Positions 35,435 to 48,156 are shown, counted from the first letter of the stretch. The stretch is 64,000 bases of DNA from Sanguinoderma infundibulare (GCA_032821775.1 JAVLRN010000003.1:3224001-3288000); one strand, 5' to 3'. Numbers and translations: made by a program. Notes: generated from the sequence alone by a model not told the origin.

Positions 35435-37640
35435 TCAATGCACCAATACAAAGCGGCCAACGTACCCTTCGAAGCTCGGCTCCGTGCACACCACCTCCTC
35501 GATCCGCGTCTTCAGCCATTTGGTCACGTCCGGGCCCAGCGCCGTGCAGTCGTACAGCTCCAGGTGCCGCAGCCGCACCGGCGTCACCCCGCCAAACACC
35601 GTGCCGGCCGCCGCGCCCGCGCCCGTGTCCGGGTTCCGCGCCTCGACCATCTGCACAAGCTTCGCGACCCCGTCGCCGTGCGCGTGGCAGCCGCGCATCG
35701 CGAGTGTAGCGAGGCTCGGGCACATCCAGCGGTCCTGGCCGTTGTCGTCGTCGGGCGCGCTGAGCGCGGAGATGAGCGGTTCGAGCGGCGCGGAACCCAC
35801 TTGGAGCACAGCGAGGTGGTCGAGCTCGGAGAGGAAGTGCCAGGAGGCGACGCCGGCGCTGGAGCCCCAGTAGAAGCCCGCGTGGGGGCCGGTGCTGGCG
35901 CCGTAAGATAGGGAGAGCCGGGTGAGCGGGGGGTTGCCGGAGCGGGTGAGAAGGCCGGAAACCGTGTCTTCGATAGGGTCACGTGCTTCGATATCGAGGA
36001 TGAGGGTGTCGAGCGAGGGAAGCATCATCGACTCGACGAGGCTGGATAGAAGGTAGTGGCCGCCTAGGTTTAGCGTCTTGAGCTCTGACAACGTAACCGG
36101 GCTCAAGGGAAGCACCGGCGGATGGGGCGATGCGAAGTGCATGGTGAGAGATTCGAGCAGTGGGTTGGCGGCGACGATGTGGAGGATCCGATCAAGGGTG
36201 ATATGCACTGTAGGCAAACTCCGTAGCTGCAGGTTCCGAAGGTTACGGAGCATGGGCGAGGACCACTTGAAGGGCACATGGTGGAGCGTCAACGTCTCCA
36301 GGTTGCCAATGTCGAAGTGCGCATTGACGGGTGCGGATGGCAACCACTTCCACTCGCCGTAGAAAGCCGGGTCTGTGCACGAGATCTCAAACTCGCGTAG
36401 CAACGGGGCATCTCCTGCGGGTGAGACGTTCGGGCATTAGTACCGCTTCCGGAAGCACGGAGGTAATTGCAAGCCTCCGAGGGGAAAGGAAGAAGAGGTC
36501 GATGTACCTTCGATAGCCTTGAGGGCGCCAATGGACGCGAACTGCTTGTCAAATTTGAAGACGAACCGCTCCCAGCGGTGCATCTGCTCGACAAGGTAAT
36601 AGAACGCGATGTGGCCCCAGTGCATGTTCTTCCGGAGGCGCTGCTGGGACAGGGTGCTCCGCTCGGGGGTCATGAGCACCGGGGGTTCCCAGTCTGCAGC
36701 ATGTGTGTGAGGAGGGGAAGGTGGCGCGGGGCCCACCGCATCGCCTGCAACTACGGCTTGGACGGGTACGACATGCACGGTGGGGTGCGCGCCTCCTATT
36801 TGGAGATGGACGGCAGTGCCGCCAGCGGCCGGAGCTGGTGGCGTATGAAGGAGGGGAGGGGGTGTGGTCGGCCAGCCGCCGTTCCCTGCGATCCAAGGAT
36901 CCCCGGCGGCATGTGGCGGTAGGGAGAGATAGCGCCGGCGGGAGAAGCTGTCGACGAGGCTGGAGTGCACGGAGGGAGAGCGGAGGACGATTTCGATGTC
37001 GAGTGGGACGGTGCGGCCCGAGCGTTCGAGCCATAAGCGGATTGTCTCTGCGGAGGAGGCTTGGGTTGTGACGAGGCGAATCTGCAGGAGAAGGCGGGGT
37101 CAGTTGGTACATCATGCCGCTCAAATCCTTCTCACGCGGCAATTCGGGCATGGAAGTAGCCCGAACGGAGGAAATTGGAGAGGGGGCGAGTTGCGATAGA
37201 GGGTGCGCGTGGTGAGATGTGCACGGCAAGCGGGGCGAGGAGAACGGGAGAACGAAAGAGGGACGCACCTTGGACCACAGTTTGGGCATGTTCAGGACTA
37301 GTCTCCGCCACAGTGAGCATACGGCAGAGAGGACCCATGCGGACCATGCGCAATCGTCGAAGTTGAACATGAATATGTGGCGGAGGAGCTCGTTAGGCAA
37401 GCGTTTTATGGGTGCGACGTAGGCCATGGTGAGCGCGACCCTGTCCTCGAGGGACGCGAGCTCCTTCTCCATCTCGCGGATCGCGTTCTGCCGCTCCTCG
37501 AGGATGCGAGCAAGGGCGTCCTTGGCGTCCTGGATCTTGTGCTCGAGTGCCTGGGAGTCATGGTGGTAGAGCTCGAGCTGCGCACGGGCCTGCGCAAGGG
37601 TAGCCTCTGTGGGCGGTTCCGGGAAGTCGAGGAGGGACAT
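35435..37640 (-). CDS. F-box domain protein with leucine-rich repeats
   Basis: Three exons on the minus strand: 37640-37269, 37081-36508 and 36414-35435; 641 aa. An N-terminal coiled coil (about 15-85, EHKIQDAKDALARILEERQN) precedes a clear F-box (about 88-130, IKRLPNELLRHIFMFNFDDC), the standard arrangement of many basidiomycete F-box proteins. The rest carries irregular LRRs (LRNLRNLQLRSLPTVHITLD, LPSLDTLILDIEARDP) and a Pro-rich insert (about 205-260). A likely SCF substrate receptor. An upstream in-frame ATG at 37742 would add 34 Arg/Pro-rich residues; the shorter start fits the family better. Confidence 0.8.
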
Positions 37641-38117
37641 GAGAGAGGGGAGCGGGAAAGGGCGAGGGCGAGGACGAGGGCAGGGGAAGCAGAAGCGGGG
37701 GCAGCTCCGAGACGAGGACGAGGCTGGACGCCAGAGCCGCATGTCTCACTCTGCCCTTGAATCTCATCAAGTCTCTCACCGTCCCGCACGTGCCCCCGCG
37801 GCGCCGCTCTCTCCCCGCCCCGCAAAGCCTCTCGGACGTGCCACCCAGTTTGCATTCGTCTACAACATGTACTCATCCAGATACAACTACTCGTACAAGC
37901 ATCGCGCCCTCGCCCGCAGCTCCTCGCCGAAGCCCAGCGTTGCAGGGCGGGGTGGCGGCGCCGGGTATGTGTGCGTACATTACAACGCCTCAGGCAGTGT
38001 CCGAGTCTTCCAAATCCGTATCAGCGGATGACATGACATATTCAACGCCTCCGCGAGAGCCTCCTAATGAACGGATCCATCCGCTGAAAATCCACAGCCG
38101 GCGACCGAACCTCTCAA
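37641..38117. other. Intergenic region
   Basis: This holds the promoter of the F-box/LRR gene (minus strand) and the 3' UTR of the phosphatase inhibitor 2 gene. A 266-codon plus-strand frame (37757-38557) overlaps the inhibitor gene and is very Arg/Ser/Pro-rich; it looks spurious. Confidence 0.35.
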
Positions 38118-39438
38118 TCAGTGCGCGACGCCGTTCACCTGCACCGGGCCCTCCGGCTCCTCCATCACGCTATCCTCCTCCACGCTGTCGTTCGTGTGCT
38201 CGGCAGACTCCGCGACCGACGATACGTCCTCCTCGTCTTCCTCTGCCATCAGCTTCTTCGCCATCTGCCAAATTCACAAACGTCAATCACAGCCCGCATG
38301 AGCTAAGAGCACGGAGCCGCAGCCCGTTCGCCGCTTCCCCTCACCTTCATCGCTTCCGCCTCGTTCGAGTAGTGTCTTCCCCGAGCGCGCACGAACGCGG
38401 CGTGCTTCGCCGCCGCTGCATTTATCGTCGCCGCCGCCCCGTTCCACGCAAAGCGAATCGAAATCGTGCATTCGTTCATACCGCAGAGTCGACGACCAAA
38501 TCCAGTTACATAAACCGAGCGGAGATTCCAGTAGTTCGCAATCATGTCCAGAGATAGTACCCGGTCGGGTTTGGCATGCAGGGTAAAAACGAGCTCCCGG
38601 TCAGCCAACGCGCAGAGTGACAGACAACAAACCGGTCGACGACGCACCTTCCTCGTCCATCTCCTCCTCGACCTCGATCTCATCTCCAGGCTGCCGCCCG
38701 TCGAGCCGGATGACCTCCCGCGCCTCGTTCGGCAGGTTGAAGCTCGTGCTCCGGCTCGAGCTCCCGCTGCCCCTGCCCGCGGGCGTCGACGACCGGCCGC
38801 CGCCCTGGGTGCCCACGCTCGAGAACGACGTCCGGCGCGAGGGCGGGCCCGAGCCCCCGCCCGTCGTCGCCCCTGTACTGCTCACGGGCGACATGGAGCG
38901 CACGGGCGATATTGGGCTGCCCACGCGCCCGTTGAGGTCCAGCGACGGGATGTCTGTTTGCCGAGTTTTGGCGATTGACGATGAGGTATGCGTGTGCGAT
39001 GTGCGATGTGCGATGTGCGTGGAACCATCGGTAATGCGGGGAAACGACACAACGAGGCAAAGGATGATCTACATCAGCACGCTGCTCATCCACACAAACA
39101 AGCCCACAAAACGGCACGCACCGCTCAAGACGGTGTCCGTCTCCGCGTTGTAGCGAACGTAGGGGGTCTTGGGCTCCGTGATCTTCATGTGGCTATCCTT
39201 CTGCGCCTCGGTCAGCGCAAGGTTCTCCTCGTCCCACTGCAGGCTGCTGCAGTGCACCCAAACCATCAACACGACGACGACGACGCCGAGGACAGGAACA
39301 GAGGCAGCCGGCTGCTTACTGCTGTGTGCCCCCAGGGGTCGTCGGCGGTGCGTTTTTCAGGATGCCCTTCGGCTTCGAGTTCTGGCGGGACATGGCCGGC
39401 TGGTGCGAGGCCTCCTGCGCGGGCTGCTCTGACGCCAT
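38118..39438 (-). CDS. Protein phosphatase inhibitor 2 (IPP-2/Glc8 family)
   Basis: Five exons on the minus strand: 39438-39320, 39243-39122, 38953-38648, 38415-38345 and 38264-38118; 254 aa. The PP1-binding KGILK motif is in [12 protein letters not shown] near residue 25. The block [20 protein letters not shown] is followed by KITEPKTPY, equivalent to the inhibitor-2 site phosphorylated on the Thr of TPY. The third block is [20 protein letters not shown], the helix that covers the PP1 active site. The tail is acidic. The protein binds and modulates type 1 phosphatase. Exon 4 is only 71 nt and follows an unusually long intron (232 nt); its acceptor was chosen so that the conserved third block is in frame. 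Confidence 0.9.
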
Positions 39439-40198
39439 ATTGGTATTGCCGACTCGGATTGCGAATTGGGGCGATGGCTCGGTTGCAGGTTGCAGGATTG
39501 CTTCAGATGGATGGGACTGGCGAGGGGGCGAGAGCGGCGGAGCGATTGAGACGGATAGGTAAATCGGAGAGCAGGGAGTCGATGATATATGCAGCTCTTG
39601 GGCGGCGCGCGCTTGCCGCAGTCAGTGGTCTGTGGAGCCGTGATTGCCTTTGGACTCGCACATCCCAATCTCTGCTTCAACCTTGCGTACACTCTTTCCT
39701 CTTTGTCGTTAGCTTTCCCGGCCTAGAATATTCCCGATGCGCCTTGTCGACAGATTGGCGATTCGCCCAGTTCAGGTCCCGGTTCCGAGCTCGGATATGT
39801 GCGCTCATCCATACCTGGCAGCAGCAACCCTCGCCATAGACAGCCAGATCCCAAGGATCGACGGCAATCCAGAGTTGAACAACAGGACAATTGCTTCCCT
39901 AGTGTGTGCTACGGTTCTTATGTGTATCTGGGTAATAATAGAAGCGGTGGCTTGTGGAAATGGATGTGCCATACATGTAGTCACGGTAGCTACACGACCA
40001 CCGACGTCTCCGTCGTCCAAACGCCATGCGTCGTGCAAACAATAAATGCAAACGTCTACCTAAAATGGAGGGAACACGACTAGCAACGACGTCACAAAAT
40101 CGTATAATCACCAAACCACTCGAAAAGAAGCAGGGCCGACTCGAAGAATCTAGATACGAGTGCCCATACGCGCTATGAGCGAGCAGACCCAAGGGCAC
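39439..40198. other. Intergenic region upstream of phosphatase inhibitor 2
   Basis: About 760 bases with no coding evidence; they include the promoter of the inhibitor gene and the 3' UTR of the UBE2O-type gene. Confidence 0.3.
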
Positions 40199-43100
40199 TC
40201 AAGCAGCTGGATGTGAGTCCAGCAACGTCTGCAGCTTCGCCAGTGTCCGTTGCAGAGCGATAATCCCACCGCCCGTTAGCCGTGGAACCGCACGCTCCGA
40301 CCGATCCGCGTCCGTCTCTGATTCTTCCGCCGACTGGCTCTTCTCGATCAGGGCCCTTGCATCGTCGAGGACCTTCCTCAGCTTCTCGTTCGTGAAGTAG
40401 AACCAGTTCAGCTCCGCCTCGAGACCGCCCAGGGGGATCTCGAGTGCTCTCCGGACGAATCCTCGGGAAAGCACGTACGCCTTCTCGCTATACAATCGGC
40501 TACAAGGACGGCGTATCAACGACAGCACACGTTCTAGTTGTGGCAAACCCACCTATTGACAATACCGTCTTCGGTACCCCTGAGCTTCTCGTATGCGGGT
40601 TCACAGAACCATCTACCCCAATGGTCAGAAACAGCGAGAATGCGATCGGGATAATAAAACCACCCACGGTTCTTTCACCAGCACAAGACCCTGAATGGAC
40701 ACGAACGCCTGCAGCAACGACGACCTCGCCGCGCTCCACGACTCGTTCTTGTCGCCCGCCCACGTCCCCAGAATCGACAGGCAGACCTTGCCCTCCTCGT
40801 ACAGGTTCGGGTTCACTATGCAATATAACAATCGACCGTCGATCAACCAGCTCTTCTTCTCCCGCGATAGAGTGAGAACGGATCTACGCACCCCTTCCAT
40901 TCCCGTTCGTCCAGCTCAAAAAGTGCGCGATCGGCGGCGTCTGCGGGAAGTTCGAGTCGAGCTGCCAGTCGATCACGAACGGCGCGTCCTCGTATGGCGT
41001 GTTCTCTGGCCCGATGATCAGCGAGCGCAGCAGGTCCGATCGGTCCTCGTATGCGCGCACGAGTATCGAGTCTGTCAGAGCGGCCACACGCCGGTCAGCT
41101 CGGATCGAAAAGTAGCCAGCCCTCAGGCCAAACTCCGGGGCCCGCAGCTGGATGGACGGACGTACCCGGCAAGCTGTTCTGTAAGGCCTTATACTCCTTG
41201 GTCAGCCGTGTCATGAAGCTCCTTGACGGCTGAGCAGGCGCGGTGTTGTAGAACGCGTGGTCGACGGGCGCAGTCGGCAGCATCTCGAATCGCTTCCAAG
41301 GCTTGTCGGATTCTCCCGCGTCGTCCTCGCCGTCGACCTCGGTCGCGTCCTTCGGTACGTCTGGAGAGTGTGCGCGGCCATTCGACGTAGACGACGTCGC
41401 GCCTGAGTCTGCGGTTGGCGGGACGGAGTCGACAACCATTGGCGTCTCGACTTGCAATGACGGGATGACCGTGTCCGCGGATGGAGACCACTCGCTTTCG
41501 CCAGTCTCGCCGTCGACGTGGTCTATCGCATCCTCCATCACCTCGTCCGGATCCTCCTCCTCCGCAGACTCCCATTCGTCGTCGTCGCCCCCGGAACCCT
41601 CGACCCAGTGTCCGTCCTGATCCATCTCCCACACCTGAACCTCCTCGCCCTCCTCCTCCACGGTTCCCTCGTCGTCGGCCCACAGGTCCTCCAGCTGCTC
41701 GACGCTGTCATACAGCCTCGTCAGCTTGCCCAGCGGGACGACCATCGCGTCCGCGTTCGGCAGCGTGACCTCGATCGTCCCGTCGAGCCGCAACTGCGAT
41801 CCAACACACATCAGTCAGGCGCAAATCACCTCTCAGAAGCACGCTCACATCTGTCACCTCCCCGAACCAGTTCATCGAACCGTCCCCTTTCTGGGGCCGC
41901 CGAATTGGCGGCTCCTCCGCGCTGTTCTCCTTGCCCCGTTCCTCCGCGATTCGCGTACCAATGTCCGCCATCTGCCGGCGCCAGCCCCCGAGCAAGCCGT
42001 TCTGGCCCACCGAGGGTGCCTCGCGAACCCACTCTTCCACCTCGCCGATCCGAGGGACCATCGGAGGTTCGACGCCATTGCTGCTGTCATCGCGGTGTAT
42101 GAACACGAAGTCCCCACGGCGGACGCCCAGGCCGTCGTTCGTCGGCGCCAGTGCGGACCAGTCGTTCGTCCCGTGCGCGTCCAGCTCCAGAACGGAAGCC
42201 AGCTCGACAGCACCCGTCTCAACTACTCTGACATGGGCGGTCCGATCCCGAGCGTTGACCGACTGCACGATGACGTGCTGCTTCTTGTCTTCGGCCTTCC
42301 ATAGAACATGATCGCCAGGCCTCCAAACAGCGATCGTTCAGCTACGTTCACCGAGCATTTACACTCCGAGAAAACTCACCAGCAGTCGTATTCATCTGGA
42401 TTCAGGTAAGGGACCGTATCGCGCGCATCGATAGTCTCCCTGGTGCCATCTTGCCAGAGCACATCCACCGTCGTTCGTGTTTCCTGCACAATGAGAGTGT
42501 CCACCTCGACGACATCTGTCGAGCTGCCATGGCGTGTGGTTGGAACACCCGCGGTATTCCGCAACCGCACACGATCGCCCACGCGCATCGCTTCCTCCGC
42601 TCTCCTAGAGACGATGGTGAGATCGCTTAAACTGCTTCCATGCCAATACCGCTGAGGTCGTGGTCTACTTGACGCCTCCTCTGCAGACAACTGGAAGAGG
42701 TATCAGTCACCGCGGACAATAACGCAGCCAGTAGGGTACAAACCGCTTGGTTGATAGCGAGCCATGCCACTGCAAGGACAGTATGCTTGACAGAGACCAC
42801 TGTATCCGAGTTACTCGGTCTTGTGCTGCCGAGAAGGAAGCCAAAGATTCCCTGTACAGTAGACATGGGTTGTGGGAGAATATCCTGACGGAGACAGTTA
42901 GCCAGCCAACCCGTATGGGGTCATAGAGCCACTCACTGGTCCCTTCTCACCAATCGCCAGCCTCGCACTCAGCTCAGGCAGCCGAACCAAGGCTCCACCC
43001 GAAACTTCGACCAACGCCTCATCAAACATCTACTCGCCTAGACAGTTAGTGAGGGCAGCACTAGCCGATACCCGGAGAAACAGACCTCTACGACCTAGAA

Positions 43101-43848
43101 GCGACGGGGAGCTCAATCACGCCACAAAACACAAAACGCGATTCGCCCGTACCTGGCCGACCCAATCGTTGCACACAACGTAGTCCCCCATATCCACCTC
43201 GACCGCCGTCTCGATCTCGTCCATCGTCTTCCACCCCGGGATCGCCTGTCCGCTAATCGCATGGTCGAGGCGGCCCTTCACCGTCGTGCTGCACAATCGC
43301 AATCGAGGTCACCGATCAGCATACAGTTCACACACGCGCCAGCATAGATAGACATAGGAGAACAGATGGGCAAGCGAGAGAGTGGAATGGCATGACGCAC
43401 CCGGTAACGATCCCGGACCGCACGTCGTCCACGCTGCGCTTGAGCAGATCGCCGGGCTGGTACATGCGATCCACGAGCGTGAGCTTGTCCTCGTTGATGA
43501 TCTCCCGCACCGGCCGAGGGAAGTACGACACGCCAACCTCGCCCTATATCACACGCGCACAGAAAGGATCACAACGGCACCCGTCAGTTGCAGAGGAAAC
43601 CGCGAAGTTTACCACGCGCGAGCTCACCTGGACTAGCGGCCGCATGAGGGGGTCGCCTCCTTCGGATGGAGGTGGGAGGTCTTCTGCATCCTGCCAACAC
43701 CTCTACAGTTGTCCGCGAAGGCGTCATCACTAAGGGATTATACAAGAGATCGAGGAGAGCGCACCAAGACTACTCCGTAGGCTTTGGGGTCATCCTTCCG
43801 TTGGACGATATCCTCCTGGAAGAACTGGAATATCCGCCACAATGCCAT
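40199..43848 (-). CDS. UBE2O-type (E2-230K) ubiquitin-conjugating E2/E3 enzyme
   Basis: Thirteen exons on the minus strand: 43848-43765, 43690-43628, 43543-43401, 43288-43153, 43029-42937, 42884-42744, 42690-42380, 42320-41849, 41793-41166, 41071-40892, 40815-40668, 40612-40553 and 40499-40199; 919 aa. The N-terminal half has the UBE2O SH3-like/CR modules ([36 protein letters not shown]). An acidic linker with a short coil follows. The UBC domain (about 690-860) has [14 protein letters not shown] and the active-site Cys762 in [22 protein letters not shown]2O acts as combined E2/E3, for example on orphan ribosomal proteins in animals. The exon 11 donor GTGGGT (40667) was preferred because it restores [14 protein letters not shown]; the GTGGTT three bases on would cause a stop. 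Confidence 0.93.
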
Positions 43849-44346
43849 GAAATACGATGGTGTTTCGAGATAAGCATGAAATTTACTTTTGCAGCCGCCC
43901 TCTTCTGGGTGTTCGGAGCCATGAAAGGGATGATTGAGACGTTCGACTGCGCAATTCGTCGGGAAACGCAAGAGCTCGAGTCAATCAGTCAGGAAGGTGC
44001 CGGTCAGAGGTGGTAAGACAAGAGCGGACTGTCCGATAGCGAGAGCAGACGAGAACTGGTTCAAGGGCACGAGGTTTGAGTTGAAGGCGGAGGAGCTGGT
44101 GAAAGTCTGCGCTAAAGCCGCTGCGAAAGCGGCAAAGTGGCGGGTGCCAATTGCCGGAATAGGCGATCGACTTCGGGAAGAAGGGTTCCTCTGGCTCGCT
44201 GCCCCTGCGCCACCCTCTCACAGCTTGCTGGAGCAGTATTGACACACTTTATGCAAGTGTAAACAATCTTGTACAAAAGTACAGGCAGAGTGAGGGGAGA
44301 GCAATGCGAGATATCCAAGTCCGTGCGAGTAACCATATACCGGAAA
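43849..44346. other. Intergenic region upstream of the UBE2O-type gene
   Basis: 498 bases between two minus-strand genes. The UBE2O frame stays open upstream to 43971, so a longer N-terminus (41 residues, not family-like) is possible. Nothing else was recognised. Confidence 0.3.
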
Positions 44347-45902
44347 TCAAGAGACCGCCACTGTCTGCCCACTGGGACTGCGTCTCCAAACCTCATCCAC
44401 GGCATCCTTCGTTGCCTCTAACCGCCGCCCCGTCCATTCCTCCTCTCCCACTCGCTCAGCCCAGTCATTCTCGTCTTCGTCACCCCACGCTGCCCACTTC
44501 TCGTCATCCTCGCGGCGCGTCTCTTGCGGCTCTGGAGGTGCGCTCCGTGAAATCTCAATGTCGGAATGGGAGGCCTTGTGAGGCTTGAGAGTTAATGGCG
44601 GAGGTGGCTCACGCCTACGAGAGGATGCTGTCAGGGACGAGACTATTGAGTTCGTGGAGCTAGAGGACATGGACGACGAAGGGGAGCTGGGAGACGCTGC
44701 AGTGCCAGCGGGTGGGTATGCGTGCAATTTGACCCCAGTGTCAATAGGTTTCGGGGATGGGGTAGTCGACCCGGACGCGATGGCCGTCGTCGTTCCTGAA
44801 CTGGGCGACTTGGGTTCCGCGGACAAGCGACTTTCTGGGTCACGAGAACGCGACAAGGACCGGGGCCGAGGGTTCTCGACGTCATACCGTCTTGCGGATA
44901 GGCCGTCATCATCGTCCTCGTCGTCAGAGGCGCGGAAGAGCGGCTCGCTGTCGGGATCGAGGGAGCCGCGGGGAGATTCGGAGACGAGTGCGAGGGGTGC
45001 GTAGTTGTTTGACCCCTTGACAATCGTGTCTATCAGCCAGAACTGGATGACATTCATTACGATGGGGAAAATGCCCATGGTGCTACGGGATGGGAAGCAC
45101 GTCAATATGTCAACACTGACCGAACACGGGCAAGGAAAGACGCACAAGATGACTTGGGCAGCATCGCTTGGTCCAAGGAATGAAAGGAGCCACTCGCCAA
45201 GATCGAAGATGAGTGGGAGGACGACGAAGAGAGCGATGACAAGAAGCTTCATGGTGGTGAGAGCAAATACATAAACTGCCGCTTGGCGGAACCAGTAGCT
45301 GAGGGAGGGAGGGGTGCCGTAAACTCCAGACTGGAAGCCTTTCCAATGTAGTTTCTCAGTGAGGACATGGGTTACGATCTGCAGAATGAGATAGATAATG
45401 GCAACCCCTATGCGAAGGTCATTTCAGGATAGCAATGCGAGGATGCAAGATTTCCACATACCGAAGGTGGTATCAAGCAGGATATTGAGAAAATAGAGAA
45501 CACATGCATTCGTGGTCGCTAGATGGGCAACTATATCCGAGATGAGAACGTTCACGCCATGGACGAACATCTGGCCGACGATCTGTTTCGAAACATCGAA
45601 CAGCCTAGCATATATGCAAGGTTCACACCTGTTCCCAAACGCGACAGAGCAGGGTACGCACCATATTCGCCACGGTCGTTTCGGTGTCTCCCGATGTCGT
45701 TTATAGACCAGCGAGAGAATGACTAGGATGCCCATGAGCCCCTGCACAACCTGCGCTCTCCATAAATAAGCCGCTTCCCTCAGCTACTTCACAGATCATG
45801 GGAACACACCAAAGCAGTCGGGCCCAACAGCTTGCAGGACTGCCGATCAACCGTGTCCGGGAACTCGTCCAGGAAATGGTCAATGCCCTCCAAGGAAGGC
45901 AT
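44347..45902 (-). CDS. STIMATE/TMEM110-like vacuolar membrane protein (YPL162C family)
   Basis: Five exons on the minus strand: 45902-45810, 45750-45662, 45604-45462, 45407-45146 and 45082-44347; 440 aa. The first 215 residues are a multi-pass membrane domain with the family blocks CKLLGPTALVVQGLMGILV, WLFDVSKQIVGQMFVHGVNV and CVLYFLNILLDTTFGVAIIY. A further membrane segment is MGIFPIVMNVIQFWLIDTIV. The C-terminal half is cytosolic, acidic and Ser-rich. Animal STIMATE acts at ER-plasma membrane junctions with STIM1; the yeast relative is vacuolar. The fungal role is unknown. Confidence 0.88.
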
Positions 45903-46361
45903 GGTTCGTAACGAGAGAGATGGCGGTGGTCTTGCCACGTAACGAGGGGTCGTAAGGAGAGAAGGGGGGGAGCAAGGCGAAAGCGGAGACGAATTGGCAA
46001 AGGGCGAGGTGGTTCGGGATCGTTTGCCGCCCACTTGTCAGAACCGCCGGCGCTTCGGACCCATCCGCTGTGGCTGCGTTGACACGCCCGCTCGTCCCAT
46101 CCACCACGTTCGGTTTCAAAATTTTAGGCAGCACCGGTACGGTCAGGGTACTGGTATTCATGTCTACTCCTGTTCTATGTATAATAATTAGACATGACTG
46201 ACCAAAAGCCAATTTGAGACAACCCAAATGGGTTTGGTAAAGATCGCGAAATATCCCTATGCATACCGGGCCGCTCTCGCATGTACGGTCGGGCCTGCAT
46301 GTAAGAGCTCGAACTAATCTCCGTGCACGTAACCACAACGCAGAGCACAAAACCTAAACGT
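45903..46361. other. Intergenic region
   Basis: 459 bases: the promoter of the STIMATE-like gene on one side and the 3' side of the second F-box-like copy on the other. No recognisable feature. Confidence 0.3.
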
Positions 46362-47439
46362 TCACATACGTGGCTTCCACAAGTCATCGTCGGTATCATC
46401 GTCCTCGAAACCTCTACGGGGACTCGGCGGGTCGTCTTCATACACCTCCAATTGCTCCTCTTCTTCCTCTGAACTGACCCAGCATGCCTTCCCGCCTTCG
46501 ATCCTGTCCACCCAGTCGTCGTACAGCCGGTCAGCCCAGCGCGGGTTCCTCCGACAAGGCCTGCTCATCACGACCATCTCGACGCCTCCCATCTCCCTGA
46601 CGTCCGACGCGATCGCCTCGAGCTCGCTGCGCATGTCAAACCACAGGACCATGTCGGTTCCGCACCACCCTCCGGGCGCGGGCAAATGGCTGTGGATGAC
46701 AACGTGACGGAGAGCCGCCGCTAGCTTTGGCGAGGACGCATCGTCCTCTGACCCGTGTGTCCCGACCTTGACCCCGAGACAACTTCCGAGATCACGGGGG
46801 AATTCGCAGTGAGAGGTGTTGATGGCCGAGACGCGGAGATGTGTGAGTAAGGGCGGTGCTTGCTTGACGACAAGATCGATGAGGACGTCGGAAGCTTTTA
46901 TGTAGTAGTTGGGAATAAAATGCAGTCGCTGCAAGGAGGGAAGTTTGAACGTAGATGCCGGGGCGACGTTGGCTTCCCTGGACGGCGGCTTTGGCATGAA
47001 GAGCTCATATCCGCCAAGCAAAGTAAGCTCTTTCAGCTTCGGCAAGGGTTCGAAGGGAAACGGCGGGAGGGGTAGGTCCCAACGCTCCAGGATGCAAAGA
47101 GTGCGGAGATCTCGCCCAGCGAGCGCGAAGAGTCTTGTCATCGCCCGGACGAACCGCCCATTCCACCTCTCCTTCGGTGCGGTTTCCTCGAGGAAGGAGA
47201 GATAGAGGTGCTCGATCTTCGGCGTGCATTCCTTTGGCTGGTTGTCAACGAATGCAAGGAAGCTTTCCGCTCGAGTGAGGGAGGTGAAGGAGAGTGAAAT
47301 GGAAGCGGGTGGAGAGGGATTGCGCATGGAAGAATCTGTCTGTGAACGCGAGGGATCTGCCTGTAAAACCACCGTCCGTGCACGCTGTTGTCGTAATTTC
47401 GCGCCAGAGCTCAGTTGGGATGTCGGTCACGTCTGGCAT
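46362..47439 (-). pseudogene. F-box-like protein, family member 2, frameshifted
   Basis: The start at 47439 reads MPDVTDIPTELWREITTTAC and FFHAQSLSTRFH, almost the same as the intact copy at 33864. Just after (about 47295-47305) one extra base shifts the frame. The rest continues in the next frame as ISLSFTSLTRAESFLAFVDN to the stop at 46362, with RWADRLYDDWVDRIEGGKAC and an acidic tail. Relative to copy 1 about 29 residues are missing between IEHLYLSFLEETAP and RWNGRF. Apart from the single base the gene is open, so recent loss or a sequencing error are both possible. Confidence 0.7.
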
Positions 47440-47964
47440 GGTGGGCGAAGACTCAGAAGAGGTGGTAAAGTGGGGATGACGGCGTGAATGCCAGCGGTGC
47501 TGTGACTCATTTAGTACAGCCTCAGGCTGAGATCGATGGTGCATCTCGATTTCCATATACAGAATGCATACTAAACGCCGTCCAAAACTTTAGCAATACT
47601 GGCATCCCACTCATCCTCAGCGCGGTCTTCGAGACTATCAATACTATATAGCCCAACCAGGCATCATGTAATGATGGTCTGCAATGGAGACTGTCAAGGA
47701 CGCAACTCATTGGACATCTTGGCTCTGCATTTCACACACTGTGCCCACCAGCATCGAAGTGACAGGATAAAAGCTGTTAGAATACAGCACATAGTCTCCA
47801 AGTGTCCTATCAGAGGCAATGCGGTACAAACCCAAGAACTTCAAGACTAAGTAGCAAAGTGAAAACAAAGAAAGAGCCGAAAAAAGCATCCACTTGATCC
47901 ATTCGACACTGCTAGCTTCCAGCCAAGTGACTGGTCGCAAGGCAGCACCGAAAAGAAAAAGGGG
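47440..47964. other. Intergenic spacer
   Basis: 525 bases between the F-box-like copy 2 and the U2 snRNA. No feature recognised. Confidence 0.3.
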
Positions 47965-48156
47965 ATCCCCCGACGACACAAGCCGGCAGTGCAGTGGCAA
48001 GGTCATCGCGCCCCCGAGTTGCAAGCAGAGCTCGGGGGCCAAGGGCGGCAAAAATTAGATAACCAATAATGGAGGCGGTGCCTCCATAATAGTGGTTAAA
48101 CTATTAAGAACAGATACTACACTTGATCTAAGCCAAAAGGCCAGAGTGGTAAGGAT
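47965..48156 (-). ncRNA. U2 spliceosomal snRNA
   Basis: The minus strand carries the invariant U2 5' region: CTCTGGCCTTTTGGCTTAGA then TCAAGTGTAGTATCTGTTCT (48145-48106). It includes the U6-pairing segment and the GTAGTA branch-point recognition sequence. It is followed by stem-loop II (GGAGGC...GCCTCC), an Sm site (AATTTTTG, about 48050) and a strong stem-loop (GGCCCCCGAGC...GCAACTCGGGGGC, about 48040-48010), as in U2 stem III. The 5' end is placed at 48156 (ATCCTTACC) and the 3' end at about 47965; both are estimates. U2 pairs with the intron branch site in the spliceosome. It sits in a block otherwise filled with relics. Confidence 0.93.

Noticed and set aside
37757..38557. 266-codon plus-strand frame
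   Set aside because: It is Arg/Ser/Pro-rich, overlaps exons of the phosphatase inhibitor 2 gene on the other strand and has no motif.
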